Below, in pieces: positions 1 through 6,370 of a stretch of DNA of 11,313 bases. The DNA is taken from positions 1-11,313 of the forward strand of contig JARROD010000118.1 in the NCBI GenBank assembly GCA_037384225.1. Direction: 5' to 3'. The number at the start of each line of letters is the position of its first letter. Position 1 is the first letter of the stretch. The notes under the pieces were generated by a model, which was given only the letters and a program-made list of their open reading frames with translations, did not search any database and had not been told where the DNA came from. The position numbers were made by a program, and so were the translations under genes. This DNA comes from JARROD01 sp037384225 (GTDB lineage Bacteria; Pseudomonadota; Gammaproteobacteria; Pseudomonadales; Cellvibrionaceae).

Positions 1-708
1 GAGGCGAGCCCGGACTGGTCCGAACTTTCCCCCTATCGGGGACAAAACGCCAATATGCATGCCTGCGAAGCGCTGCTGGCCGCCTATGAAGCCACCGGCG
101 AGTCGCTATATCTGGAGCGGGCCTACACACTGGCGCGACAGTTCAGCGTCGTTCTCGCCGATAAAGCCGGCGGGCTTGTATGGGAGCATTATGACAAACA
201 CCTGGAGCTGGACTGGGAGTACAACAAACACGACCCCAAACATATTTATAAACCCTGGGGTTTTCAGTCCGGGCATCAGACCGAGTGGAGCAAGCTGCTG
301 CTGATTCTCCACAGCCACCGCCCGGAACCCTGGATGCTGGAGCGCGCCAGGACGCTGTTTGACCGCGCCCTGGCGGTCGCCTGGGACCAGATCAACGGCG
401 GAATTGTTTACGGTTTTGACCCCGAGGGCGCCGTTTGCGACGACGACAAGTATTTCTGGGTTCAGGCCGAAACGATGGCCGCCGCCGCGCGGCTGGCCAT
501 TATCAGCGGCGAATCCGGCTATTGGGGCTGGTACGATCGCATCTGGCAATACTGTGACAAACACCTGATCGATCACAACTATGGTAGCTGGTACCGTATA
601 TTGACCGTGGATAATAAAAAATATTCCGAGCAGAAATCCATTGCCGGCGGCAAGTGCGACTATCACACAATCGGCGCCTGCTGGGATATTTTGCGGGCAT
701 TGGGTTGA
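1..708 (+). CDS. AGE-family sugar epimerase/isomerase, C-terminal part (5' end outside window)
   Basis: The frame is open from base 1 and ends with TGA at 706-708, so about 235 C-terminal residues of a family usually near 400 residues are visible. N-acylglucosamine 2-epimerase (AGE) proteins are cytoplasmic alpha/alpha-barrel enzymes that epimerise or isomerise sugars (GlcNAc/ManNAc, mannose/glucose/fructose, sulfoquinovose). Three family-type histidine motifs are present: NANMHACEA (His codon 58-60), GHQTEW (His codon 274-276) and the terminal DYHTIG (His codon 664-666), plus WVQAE in between. These match the catalytic histidine positions described for YihS/AGE enzymes. The in-frame ATG at 55 is the Met of NMHACEA, inside the conserved core, so it is not the start. 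Only 14 nt separate it from the convergent waaP. The exact substrate cannot be told; a role in supplying a sugar for the neighbouring glycan genes is inference. Confidence 0.9.
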   Translation, partial: EASPDWSELSPYRGQNANMHACEALLAAYEATGESLYLERAYTLARQFSVVLADKAGGLVWEHYDKHLELDWEYNKHDPKHIYKPWGFQSGHQTEWSKLLLILHSHRPEPWMLERARTLFDRALAVAWDQINGGIVYGFDPEGAVCDDDKYFWVQAETMAAAARLAIISGESGYWGWYDRIWQYCDKHLIDHNYGSWYRILTVDNKKYSEQKSIAGGKCDYHTIGACWDILRALG

Positions 709-722
709 ACCCTGCGCGGTTC

Positions 723-1556
723 TCAGGCGGGTCGACCGTCTTCCCGGATATAGCCTTTGCGCAGGTCCCTGAGATACAGCCGCCGGGAGCGGCGCGCTAT
801 GCGTTTGAAAAAGCATTCCCGCTCGGGGAGTAATTGCCTTAACGGCTGTCGGTAATATACCCGCAGAAACCGCAGGTAGTCGCGCGAGGTCAAACCGATA
901 CCCAACGACGAAAAGTGGATACTCGCCAGGTCTTTGATCAACCAGCGGCGGGGAACCCGGGAACGCATTTGCGCGCGGTGCAGATCGACGAGAAACAGAC
1001 GGATGTTTTCCGGCCGCAGGGATGTATCGCCCTGAGAAATGTCGAGCAGAAAATGACAGATATACAAATCGCGGTGATTAATACCGTCGGTGTGCATGAT
1101 ACGGGTGATTTCAGCCACTTTTTCAATCAACGCTTTTTTGAGCGCGAAAGGCGGCCGACTCTCCCCCCACACTTGCGCGTATTGCGCCAGACTGACGGTA
1201 CCGGTCAATTCCTCCGTGATCAGAAAAGACTGTTGCGTGGCGGGGTTGCCACCCCGGCAACCATAGCCCACCGCGTTCAGCGTGCTCACACCCAACTCGT
1301 GCAGGCGCCTGATCGCCAGCCATTCATTGGCCGCTCCCACCACTGGCAGGCGGCCCTGTAACAGGTTTTTGATGATTTCCAGCCAGCCCACCCCCGTGTG
1401 CAGCTTGCGATAGTAAACATCACCGGCCAGTTCCACGCGCATGGTCTGGCGGCCTTCCTTATCGCGCACCACCCTGCCCGGCAGGCGCTGGAGCTCGGCG
1501 AACACATCTTTGTCCGCCCAAAGGTGTTTCAGCTTATCATTGAGTATCAGCTTCAT
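723..1556 (-). CDS. waaP: Lipopolysaccharide core heptose(I) kinase
   Basis: WaaP (RfaP) is a cytoplasmic ATP-dependent kinase that phosphorylates the first heptose of the LPS inner core, a modification important for outer-membrane integrity. The 277-residue product is close to the usual length (about 265). It shows the kinase-like fold markers: a Lys in YYRKLHTGVGW (about residue 51), the catalytic loop GINHRDLYICHFLLD with Asp about residue 163, and the metal-binding LFLVDLHRAQ with Asp about residue 191. The start ATG (1556-1554) overlaps the waaG stop as ATGA, so the two genes are one operon with likely translational coupling. Unlike many gammaproteobacterial clusters, no heptosyltransferase gene (waaC, waaF) is next to it in this window. 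Other Kdo/heptose kinases of the same superfamily are possible alternatives, but motif order and the waaG partner favour WaaP. Confidence 0.92.
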   Translation of the reverse strand: MKLILNDKLKHLWADKDVFAELQRLPGRVVRDKEGRQTMRVELAGDVYYRKLHTGVGWLEIIKNLLQGRLPVVGAANEWLAIRRLHELGVSTLNAVGYGCRGGNPATQQSFLITEELTGTVSLAQYAQVWGESRPPFALKKALIEKVAEITRIMHTDGINHRDLYICHFLLDISQGDTSLRPENIRLFLVDLHRAQMRSRVPRRWLIKDLASIHFSSLGIGLTSRDYLRFLRVYYRQPLRQLLPERECFFKRIARRSRRLYLRDLRKGYIREDGRPA

Positions 1557-2671
1557 GACCGATACCCCAGGGTTTCCATCACATCGACCGCAAACTGCGG
1601 CCGCGAATAAATTTCGTCATTCATCGAAAACCGCCTGCCCAGCTCACGCCAGTGCTCAGCGGGGGTATCGATACACTTTTTTACAGCCTGGGAAAACGCC
1701 GTGATGGCATAGGGCTTTTCCACCACATACCCCATAGCCGCATCGATCACATAGTGCGCGTATCCGCACACATCGCTGGTAACCACGGGTTTACCCGCAA
1801 TCATCGCCTCCAGTAATACATTGCCGGTATTTTCTTTATAGGCCGGGTGTATGAGCACATCGGCCGCCTGCAAAAGGGCGGAGACGTCGCTTCTCCCACC
1901 CAGAAAGTAAACCCGGTCACGCACCTGCAGCCGCGCCGCCTGGCGCTCGAAGGGGCGACTTTTATCCTGCCCGGCGACAACCAACGCGACATCGAGCTTA
2001 CTTTGCCGCAGCTCCGCCAGCACAGCGATAGCGCGATCCAGCCCCTTGGTGCGAAATCCGGAACCGAGCACCAGCATCAGCACGTCGCTTCCCTTAGCGC
2101 CGATTTCCCGCCGCAGATCCGCTCTCAAGGCGTCGAAATTGGCCGGCAGTGCACGGTCACGCGCTATACCCGGCGGCAGTGTGATAAAGCGCTTATTTGG
2201 CGTGTTATAGCAGCGCTGGAATTTTCCCCGCTCCCGGGGTGAGACTTCCAGAATCAGGGTCTTGGCATCGGCCCCAAACACCGCGGCCTCGTTGCAAAGA
2301 TAGGCTTGCGTGCGTCCGGAAAGGCGATAAAAAAAGCCCCGCTCGTAATTGGCTTTATAGGCAAAGCAGGAGTCGGCCGCGTAATACAGATCCAGCCCCG
2401 GCATTTTGTTAAAGCCGACAACAATATCAAAGCTTTGAGCTGCCAGGGTATCGAGTAACAGCCCGATAAAGGCACTGGTACGCCCAGCATTGGTCAACTT
2501 TTTCACCGGCAACAACCACACCTTCACCCCTGATGGTATATCACCCTCCCAATGGCTGCAAAAAACCGTCACAGTGTGCCCGCGTTTTATTGCTTCCTCG
2601 GCCATTGCCCGCATATTTCGCTGGAGCCCCCCGTAGGGGAAAAATTTAAAAAGTGCAAAGGCTATGTTCAT
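1553..2671 (-). CDS. waaG: UDP-glucose:(heptosyl)LPS alpha-1,3-glucosyltransferase
   Basis: WaaG (RfaG) is a GT4 family, GT-B fold enzyme at the cytoplasmic face of the inner membrane; it transfers the first outer-core hexose to heptose II of the LPS inner core. The 372-residue product matches the family length (about 374 in E. coli). Visible signatures are the N-terminal acceptor-side FFPYGGLQRN (residues 10-19), the nucleotide-sugar motif GSGFRTKGLDR (203-213), and the EX7E motif in YKENTGNVLLEA with Glu 280 and Glu 288. It is first in a minus-strand operon with waaP. No strong Shine-Dalgarno precedes the ATG, but the protein begins with the expected MNIAFALFKF strand, so the start is well placed. 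The sugar donor could be UDP-glucose or, as reported in other lineages, a different UDP-hexose. Confidence 0.92.
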   Translation of the reverse strand: MNIAFALFKFFPYGGLQRNMRAMAEEAIKRGHTVTVFCSHWEGDIPSGVKVWLLPVKKLTNAGRTSAFIGLLLDTLAAQSFDIVVGFNKMPGLDLYYAADSCFAYKANYERGFFYRLSGRTQAYLCNEAAVFGADAKTLILEVSPRERGKFQRCYNTPNKRFITLPPGIARDRALPANFDALRADLRREIGAKGSDVLMLVLGSGFRTKGLDRAIAVLAELRQSKLDVALVVAGQDKSRPFERQAARLQVRDRVYFLGGRSDVSALLQAADVLIHPAYKENTGNVLLEAMIAGKPVVTSDVCGYAHYVIDAAMGYVVEKPYAITAFSQAVKKCIDTPAEHWRELGRRFSMNDEIYSRPQFAVDVMETLGYRS

Positions 2672-2739
2672 TCAGGTCGAATTACTCACAACGATTTTGA
2701 AACACGGGAGCCTGCTTGACACAGAGGGCCCGGCGAGGG

Positions 2740-2769
2740 AGCATAAACGCCCTGTTTTTGAAAGTCCAA
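2740..2769 (-). promoter_or_regulatory. Candidate sigma70 promoter for waaG-waaP
   Basis: Read on the minus strand, TTGGAC (2769-2764) and TATGCT (2745-2740) are separated by 18 nt. Each hexamer matches the sigma70 consensus in four of six positions. A transcript from here would have a leader of roughly 60 nt before the waaG ATG at 2671. This is a pattern match only; position and orientation are sensible, but the hexamers are imperfect. Confidence 0.3.
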
Positions 2770-2921
2770 CCCCTGTGGCTGGGATCGCTGTCAGTATGAC
2801 TGGATGGAAATGGTTTGAAAACTCGTGCCGATCAAATATCAACCACCTCAAATTAGTCTACAGATTTGTGAACTGCTTGTACTACCCAATGTCCATTACC
2901 CGGCCAGCGTTCCTAAAAATC

Positions 2922-2992
2922 TACTCAAATTTCAAAAGCTTTGGGTATAGAATACCGGGCAACATATACCCAAAGCGTTTGAGATTTAGGTG
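2922..2992. repeat. Inverted pair of REP-like palindromes (REPIN-like), copies A' and A
   Basis: Copy A (plus orientation) occupies 2965-2992 and copy A' (minus orientation) 2922-2949; read in opposite directions they agree at 23 of 28 positions and are separated by 15 nt. The inner 19 nt of each (2931-2949 and 2965-2983) form an inverted repeat with two mismatches. Each unit is also a small hairpin: left arm TATACCCAAA, a 10-nt loop, and a right arm containing TTTRRGTR. Copies B, C and D elsewhere in the window share the core ACCCAAAGCGTTTGAGATTT or a close variant. The head-to-head layout is what is called a REPIN when made from REP elements; assignment to a named REP class is not possible from this window. 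Confidence 0.8.
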
Positions 2993-3051
2993 TGCAGAGT
3001 GCGTCAATTTTTGTTCCCCCTTCTTTTAATAGCAGGGGGCGCGACGACGCT

Positions 3052-3080
3052 GCATGGCAGGCCCCATGTGAGGAGGAGGG
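3052..3080 (+). promoter_or_regulatory. Small hairpin followed by strong Shine-Dalgarno
   Basis: CATGG (3053-3057) can pair with CCATG (3064-3068) across a 6-nt loop. Two bases later comes AGGAGGAGGG (3071-3080), one of the best Shine-Dalgarno sequences in the window. It sits 3 nt before the ATGATG at 3084-3089, while the glycosyltransferase ATG at 3119 is too far away (38 nt) to use it directly. The site therefore decides the start of the short leader ORF. Whether the hairpin is regulatory is inference. Confidence 0.5.
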
Positions 3081-3083
3081 TAT

Positions 3084-3125
3084 ATGATGCCAATCAATAA
3101 ATTTGGTAATACAAATCAATGTTAG
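3084..3125 (+). CDS. Putative 13-codon leader ORF coupled to the downstream GT2
   Basis: An ATG at 3084 (or 3087) opens a short frame encoding MMPINKFGNTNQC, ending at TAG 3123-3125. It has the strong AGGAGGAGGG upstream, whereas the glycosyltransferase ATG at 3119-3121 has no evident Shine-Dalgarno. The leader stop lies 1 nt past that ATG, so the leader terminates just over the glycosyltransferase start. This is the geometry of translational coupling or of a leader-peptide control element. There is no run of one amino acid that would point to classical attenuation. It may instead be the decayed front of a gene replaced by recombination, because the Shine-Dalgarno looks inherited from a well-expressed gene. 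Confidence 0.4.
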   Translation: MMPINKFGNTNQC

Positions 3126-4006
3126 CAAAGGTCGCGGTAATCATACCAACGTACAATAGATGGCCTGTCGTTAAGGCGGCGATCGATTCCGTTTTGAACC
3201 AGTCCTATACAAACGTCGAGTGCGTTCTGGTCGACGACGGTTCCACCGATGGCTCGTTTGAGGCATTGCACGCTCACTATGGCAGTAAAATTGTATTGTT
3301 GCGTAACGAAGAGAATCGCGAAAAATCGTACAGCCGCAATGCCGGTGTAAAGGTGACAGACGCAGAGTTTGTCTGCTTTCTCGACTCGGATGATCTGTTG
3401 TTGGAATCATCGATAGAAAACCGGATGAAATTCTTCAAAGCCGGGGTCAACGTTGTTTACGGCCGTACCGAGTCCGACAAAAAACACACAACGGAGAAAC
3501 TTAACGGCCGCAGCGACACACCGGCCTACCGCTTGACTCTCGAAGATTATTTACACAATACCAGTTGCGTGCACACCACAGGTTTTACTGTACGTAGAAG
3601 TTTTATGCTGGAATACGGAATGTATAACGAATCCTTGACCAATCTGGAGGATCTGGAGCTGTTTATACGCCTGCTGTGCCACAGCGAGTTTGTGTTCTGT
3701 GGCCAAACAGTATCTGTGTTACGCGGGGTTGCCTCTTCCCGGGCCAGGGATAACTGGAAGAAAATCATCGCCCAATCCGGAAAACTTTCCGAGGCTCTCT
3801 CAACAAATCCAACCGTAACAAAACGACTTGGCGATCAACTTAACCAAATGTTGAAACGAGACGGTGAAGAGTTGTTACGCGCTCTGTACAGATCTAAAAG
3901 AGGCGTCGATTACCGTTCCGCCTTCATGCGGATCAGAAGCAACGGCATCCCCGTTAGCTCCTTTAAAAATATTAAACGGTTTTGTTTATCTTATTTGTGG
4001 AATTAG
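3119..4006 (+). CDS. GT2-family glycosyltransferase
   Basis: A 295-residue cytoplasmic GT-A fold glycosyltransferase. It begins VAVIIPTYNR (residues 5-14), the classic GT2 first strand, followed by VDDGS (38-42) for the nucleotide, the metal-binding DSD in FLDSDD (89-91), and an ED pair in NLEDLELFIRL (177-178) that is the likely catalytic base region. The C-terminal 100 residues are basic and may dock on the membrane surface. It lies 49 nt upstream of the GT4 gene in the same direction, a likely operon. The gene is by eye more AT-rich than waaG/waaP. Donor and acceptor sugars cannot be predicted. The start chosen keeps the first strand close to the N terminus; expression may depend on the overlapping leader ORF. 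Confidence 0.88.
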   Translation: MLAKVAVIIPTYNRWPVVKAAIDSVLNQSYTNVECVLVDDGSTDGSFEALHAHYGSKIVLLRNEENREKSYSRNAGVKVTDAEFVCFLDSDDLLLESSIENRMKFFKAGVNVVYGRTESDKKHTTEKLNGRSDTPAYRLTLEDYLHNTSCVHTTGFTVRRSFMLEYGMYNESLTNLEDLELFIRLLCHSEFVFCGQTVSVLRGVASSRARDNWKKIIAQSGKLSEALSTNPTVTKRLGDQLNQMLKRDGEELLRALYRSKRGVDYRSAFMRIRSNGIPVSSFKNIKRFCLSYLWN

Positions 4007-4055
4007 ACTTGCATATCAGAACCGAACCACCACAGGCATTGTTATAGGGATCATC

Positions 4056-5183
4056 ATGAGTGCCAATGTACTTCAACTGCTTAAAACCTACCGATCCAAC
4101 TCCAAGTTGATCAATGAAATGGCAAAGACAAAGAGGGACGAGTTTGTTACCTATTGTTGTTATCTCAGCGGTGCCAGTGACGGCAATAACGATATGGAAA
4201 ATATTGCCGAGGAAACCATCTACCTGGGGTTGCCGAAAAAACAGATCAACTGGCGCAGTTGGAAAACCGTGTGGAAAGTTGCCAAGCTCATCGACGAGAA
4301 GGGAATTGACATTATCGTGTGCCAGTTTCGACGCACTATTCCCATAGGGGTTTACGCCGCGCTCTTATCGAAACGCAATCCTAAAGTAGTGGGTATTTTG
4401 CATGGAATTGTCAGTGGGAAAGTGGGGCACTTGAGAAAAATCCACTACTGGATTTTATTCAAATACCTCTCCCGCCTGGTCAGCGTCTCCCGTTACGGTA
4501 TCAAGGACATCGCTCGTTTGAACTACCCAACCCGCGAGGGGCTGATTATCGCCATACAAAACGGGCTCGATTATACCGATATTCTCTCGGTCGAAAGGCA
4601 ACAGCCGGAAACGGTTATCTGCGATTCACTTAAAGGAAAAATCATATTCGGCACTGTAGGGCGATTATCAGAGGTTAAAAATCACCGCAGGTTAATTCAT
4701 GCGTTCGCCAAATTAACCACCGAGAATAGCAATGCCGGGTTGGTGATTGTGGGTGTCGGCCCACTGATGGATTCACTGCAGATATTAGTAAGGAAATTGG
4801 GAATAGAGAATGAAGTTGTTTTTACCGGGTTTCGCACCGATGTTCCCAAATTACTACAGGCAATGGATGTTTACGTGATGCCGTCACTGCGCGAGGGACT
4901 ACCGCTGGCGTTAATGGAAGCCATGGCTGCCGGACTGCCGGTTATAACCTCCAACCATAGTGGTATGGAAGAAGTCGCTGGCCACTGCGGCGGCGCGAAA
5001 CTGGTAAACCCGGAATCCGTGGATGATATTTACCGGGCGATGCGTGAAATGTACCAAACCGGTGAACAACAGCGTCGCGCCATGGGAGAGCAGGCGAAAA
5101 ATCGGGCGTTAAACCAATTCTCATGCGAGCGCATGGTAGCGGAGTATCAGGCTATGTATCGAAATGTGCTGGGAAAGGCATAA
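4056..5183 (+). CDS. GT4-family glycosyltransferase
   Basis: A 375-residue GT-B fold glycosyltransferase, probably acting on a lipid-linked or LPS-core acceptor at the inner membrane. C-terminal GT4 hallmarks are clear: IIFGTVGRLSEVKNH (about 196-210), LVIVGVGPL (229-237), the loop VVFTGFRTDVPKLLQAMDVYVMPS in two parts, and the EX7E motif in SLREGLPLALMEAM with Glu 280 and Glu 288. The N-terminal VLQLLKTYRSNSKL lacks the GG motif of WaaG, so the acceptor differs. The frame is open back to 3864, but that would overlap the GT2 gene by 143 nt; ATG 4056 has AGGGA 5 nt upstream and starts directly on the first beta-strand, so it is preferred. N-terminal resemblance to the Pseudomonas WapH-type core transferases is a memory-based hint only. 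Confidence 0.9.
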   Translation: MSANVLQLLKTYRSNSKLINEMAKTKRDEFVTYCCYLSGASDGNNDMENIAEETIYLGLPKKQINWRSWKTVWKVAKLIDEKGIDIIVCQFRRTIPIGVYAALLSKRNPKVVGILHGIVSGKVGHLRKIHYWILFKYLSRLVSVSRYGIKDIARLNYPTREGLIIAIQNGLDYTDILSVERQQPETVICDSLKGKIIFGTVGRLSEVKNHRRLIHAFAKLTTENSNAGLVIVGVGPLMDSLQILVRKLGIENEVVFTGFRTDVPKLLQAMDVYVMPSLREGLPLALMEAMAAGLPVITSNHSGMEEVAGHCGGAKLVNPESVDDIYRAMREMYQTGEQQRRAMGEQAKNRALNQFSCERMVAEYQAMYRNVLGKA

Positions 5184-5186
5184 GTA

Positions 5187-5219
5187 ATAGATCCCTTTAT
5201 TCTCAGCGATAGATCCCTT
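5187..5219. repeat. 11-bp direct repeat after the GT4 gene
   Basis: ATAGATCCCTT occurs at 5187-5197 and again at 5209-5219, with a 22-bp period. The second copy runs into GATCC...GGATC, a short inverted repeat without a following T run, so it is not a convincing terminator. Function unknown; the two sites lie on one face-pair of the helix and could be a protein-binding site or a chance duplication. Confidence 0.45.
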
Positions 5220-5301
5220 CGCCGGGCGGATCTCTACTCGACAGACATATACCCAAGTTCTTGTTTCACACACCGGTGAGTCCGATCATTGTCTATGCTT
5301 C

Positions 5302-5324
5302 ATGCATAAAGTTGTTTTATGTAT
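5302..5324 (+). promoter_or_regulatory. AT-rich hairpin just upstream of the coiled-coil gene
   Basis: ATGCATAAA (5302-5310) pairs with TTTATGTAT (5316-5324), nine pairs including one G-U, around a 5-nt loop. It ends four nt before the GAGG ribosome-binding region (5329-5332) of the gene starting at 5340. As RNA it is weak; as DNA it could be an operator. No clear promoter hexamers were found around it. Confidence 0.4.
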
Positions 5325-5339
5325 TAAAGAGGCAGGGAT

Positions 5340-6284
5340 ATGACAGATTCACCGGAGAGTCCCCAGCACCGGGATGCACTGAATCAACTGTCCGCGCTTG
5401 AAGTCCGACGCACGGCTGTAGCCCGATTGGTTAACATTGCCCACACCCTGGAATGGTTGCGCCAGGGACTGGAGTCGGTGGTGCGCCTGAACGACGCACC
5501 AGAGGATTTCCCCGCCTCCATCCTCCAGCTTTACGATGCGTTGGGACACAAGATGCGCAACCTGTCTGACACGGAAGTCACTCTGCGGCTGGAAAGACTC
5601 GACAAGAAAGTCAATCTCAACCTGAAAGCCATCACCACAACAGTGGCGAAACTGGAAAGGATGCCGCTATTGACCGGTTTGGACGAAAAAATTGACACAT
5701 TCCGCCGCCTGAGCCAAACCGCAGTGGCACTGCGGGTTTTACTCACAAGGCGCGGGCAGAAGGTCGCTCCCCTTAAACTGGCGTTGCCGATTGCGCGCCT
5801 GAAAAAGTCGCTGCACAGCGTCAAGCGTGAAGAGCAAGCGGCACGGCAGCGGGTGGTAGAGGAAATCATCGAATTCGAACGGGAGTTACAGCAATTGCAG
5901 GCGCTGGAAACGCCCGACAGCCCGATGCAGAACATGATAGAGGACGTACTGCAGGACCTGGCAGCCAACCGCGAACACTTGATCCTCGGCGGCAGTATTC
6001 AGGCGTTACCGGTACAGATGGATGCTATCGATTTGGGAAGCGATACGGCACTGGAGGTACCCCAGGAAGCGGCATCCACGCCGGCAACGGTTACAGAATC
6101 CGCTGATTCCCACATCGAGTCGGCGACAAACCACCCCCGCGAAGGCAGCGCGCCGCAGCCAACTGCAAAAACAGAAAAAAACGAACCCACCGCGCCGTCC
6201 AAAAGCATCTGGCGGCGCTTCCTGTACTGGCTGAATACACCGTGGAATGTAAGTTGGCGAGACATCTCCAAAATAAACAAGTAG
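5340..6284 (+). CDS. Hypothetical protein with coiled-coil core and basic-aromatic tail
   Basis: I do not recognise this 314-residue protein. Residues about 12-215 are rich in Leu, Lys, Arg, Glu and Gln with heptad-like spacing, for example 80-135 and 155-190, suggesting helical bundles or coiled coil. Residues about 235-288 are a Pro/Thr/Ala/Glu/Ser linker likely to be disordered. The last 26 residues (KSIWRRFLYWLNTPW, then NVSWRDIS) are aromatic and basic and could be an amphipathic membrane-surface anchor. There is no signal peptide or long hydrophobic membrane segment, so it is probably cytoplasmic or peripheral. The start ATG follows AGAGGCAGGGAT. It stands alone between a GT4 gene and a convergent gene 61 nt away. 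A scaffolding or chain-length-related role in the glycan locus is only a guess. Confidence 0.75.
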   Translation: MTDSPESPQHRDALNQLSALEVRRTAVARLVNIAHTLEWLRQGLESVVRLNDAPEDFPASILQLYDALGHKMRNLSDTEVTLRLERLDKKVNLNLKAITTTVAKLERMPLLTGLDEKIDTFRRLSQTAVALRVLLTRRGQKVAPLKLALPIARLKKSLHSVKREEQAARQRVVEEIIEFERELQQLQALETPDSPMQNMIEDVLQDLAANREHLILGGSIQALPVQMDAIDLGSDTALEVPQEAASTPATVTESADSHIESATNHPREGSAPQPTAKTEKNEPTAPSKSIWRRFLYWLNTPWNVSWRDISKINK

Positions 6285-6342
6285 GCCCCATGTCAGGGCG
6301 CTAGCTTGAAAGGCTGCCAAGTGCAAATAGAGACACTATGGA

Positions 6343-6370
6343 AACCTAAACCTCAAACTCTTTAGGTATA
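6343..6370 (-). repeat. REP-like palindrome copy D, overlapping the end of a CDS
   Basis: Read on the minus strand, this 28-nt unit matches copy A (2965-2992) at 24 positions. Its arms ACCTAAA (6344-6350) and TTTAGGT (6361-6367) pair perfectly with a 10-nt loop. At the stem position where copy C has C-G, this copy has T-A, a compensated change. The repeat encodes the last seven residues and the stop of the minus-strand gene ending at 6346 (IPKEFEV then TAG). Confidence 0.75.

Larger units (their letters stand above)
2672..3118. other. Intergenic region between divergent waaG and GT2 genes
   Basis: No convincing long gene lies in this 447-bp stretch. An open frame on the plus strand covers much of it, but its composition is not protein-like and it spans the palindromic repeats. 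The region holds a weak minus-strand promoter candidate, a REP-like inverted pair, a small hairpin and a short leader ORF, listed separately. Confidence 0.6.

Noticed and set aside
106..816. 236-codon minus-strand open frame opposite the epimerase
   Set aside because: It is the antisense shadow of a gene with clear AGE motifs and has no recognisable domain.
3016..3039. CCCCCT / AGGGGG inverted repeat as a terminator
   Set aside because: The 12-nt loop is large and there is no T run after the stem on either strand.
3864..4055. Longer N-terminus for the GT4 gene starting at 3864
   Set aside because: It would overlap the GT2 gene by 143 nt and adds residues unlike a GT4 start; ATG 4056 has a Shine-Dalgarno and begins on the first strand.
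5247..5280. ATATACCCAA as a sixth copy of the REP-like repeat
   Set aside because: Only about 10 bp match; the loop and right arm are not recognisable.
6278..6288. 11-bp match CAAGTAGGCCC also found at 7365-7375 next to the long inverted repeat
   Set aside because: Too short to separate from chance, and the flanks do not extend the match.
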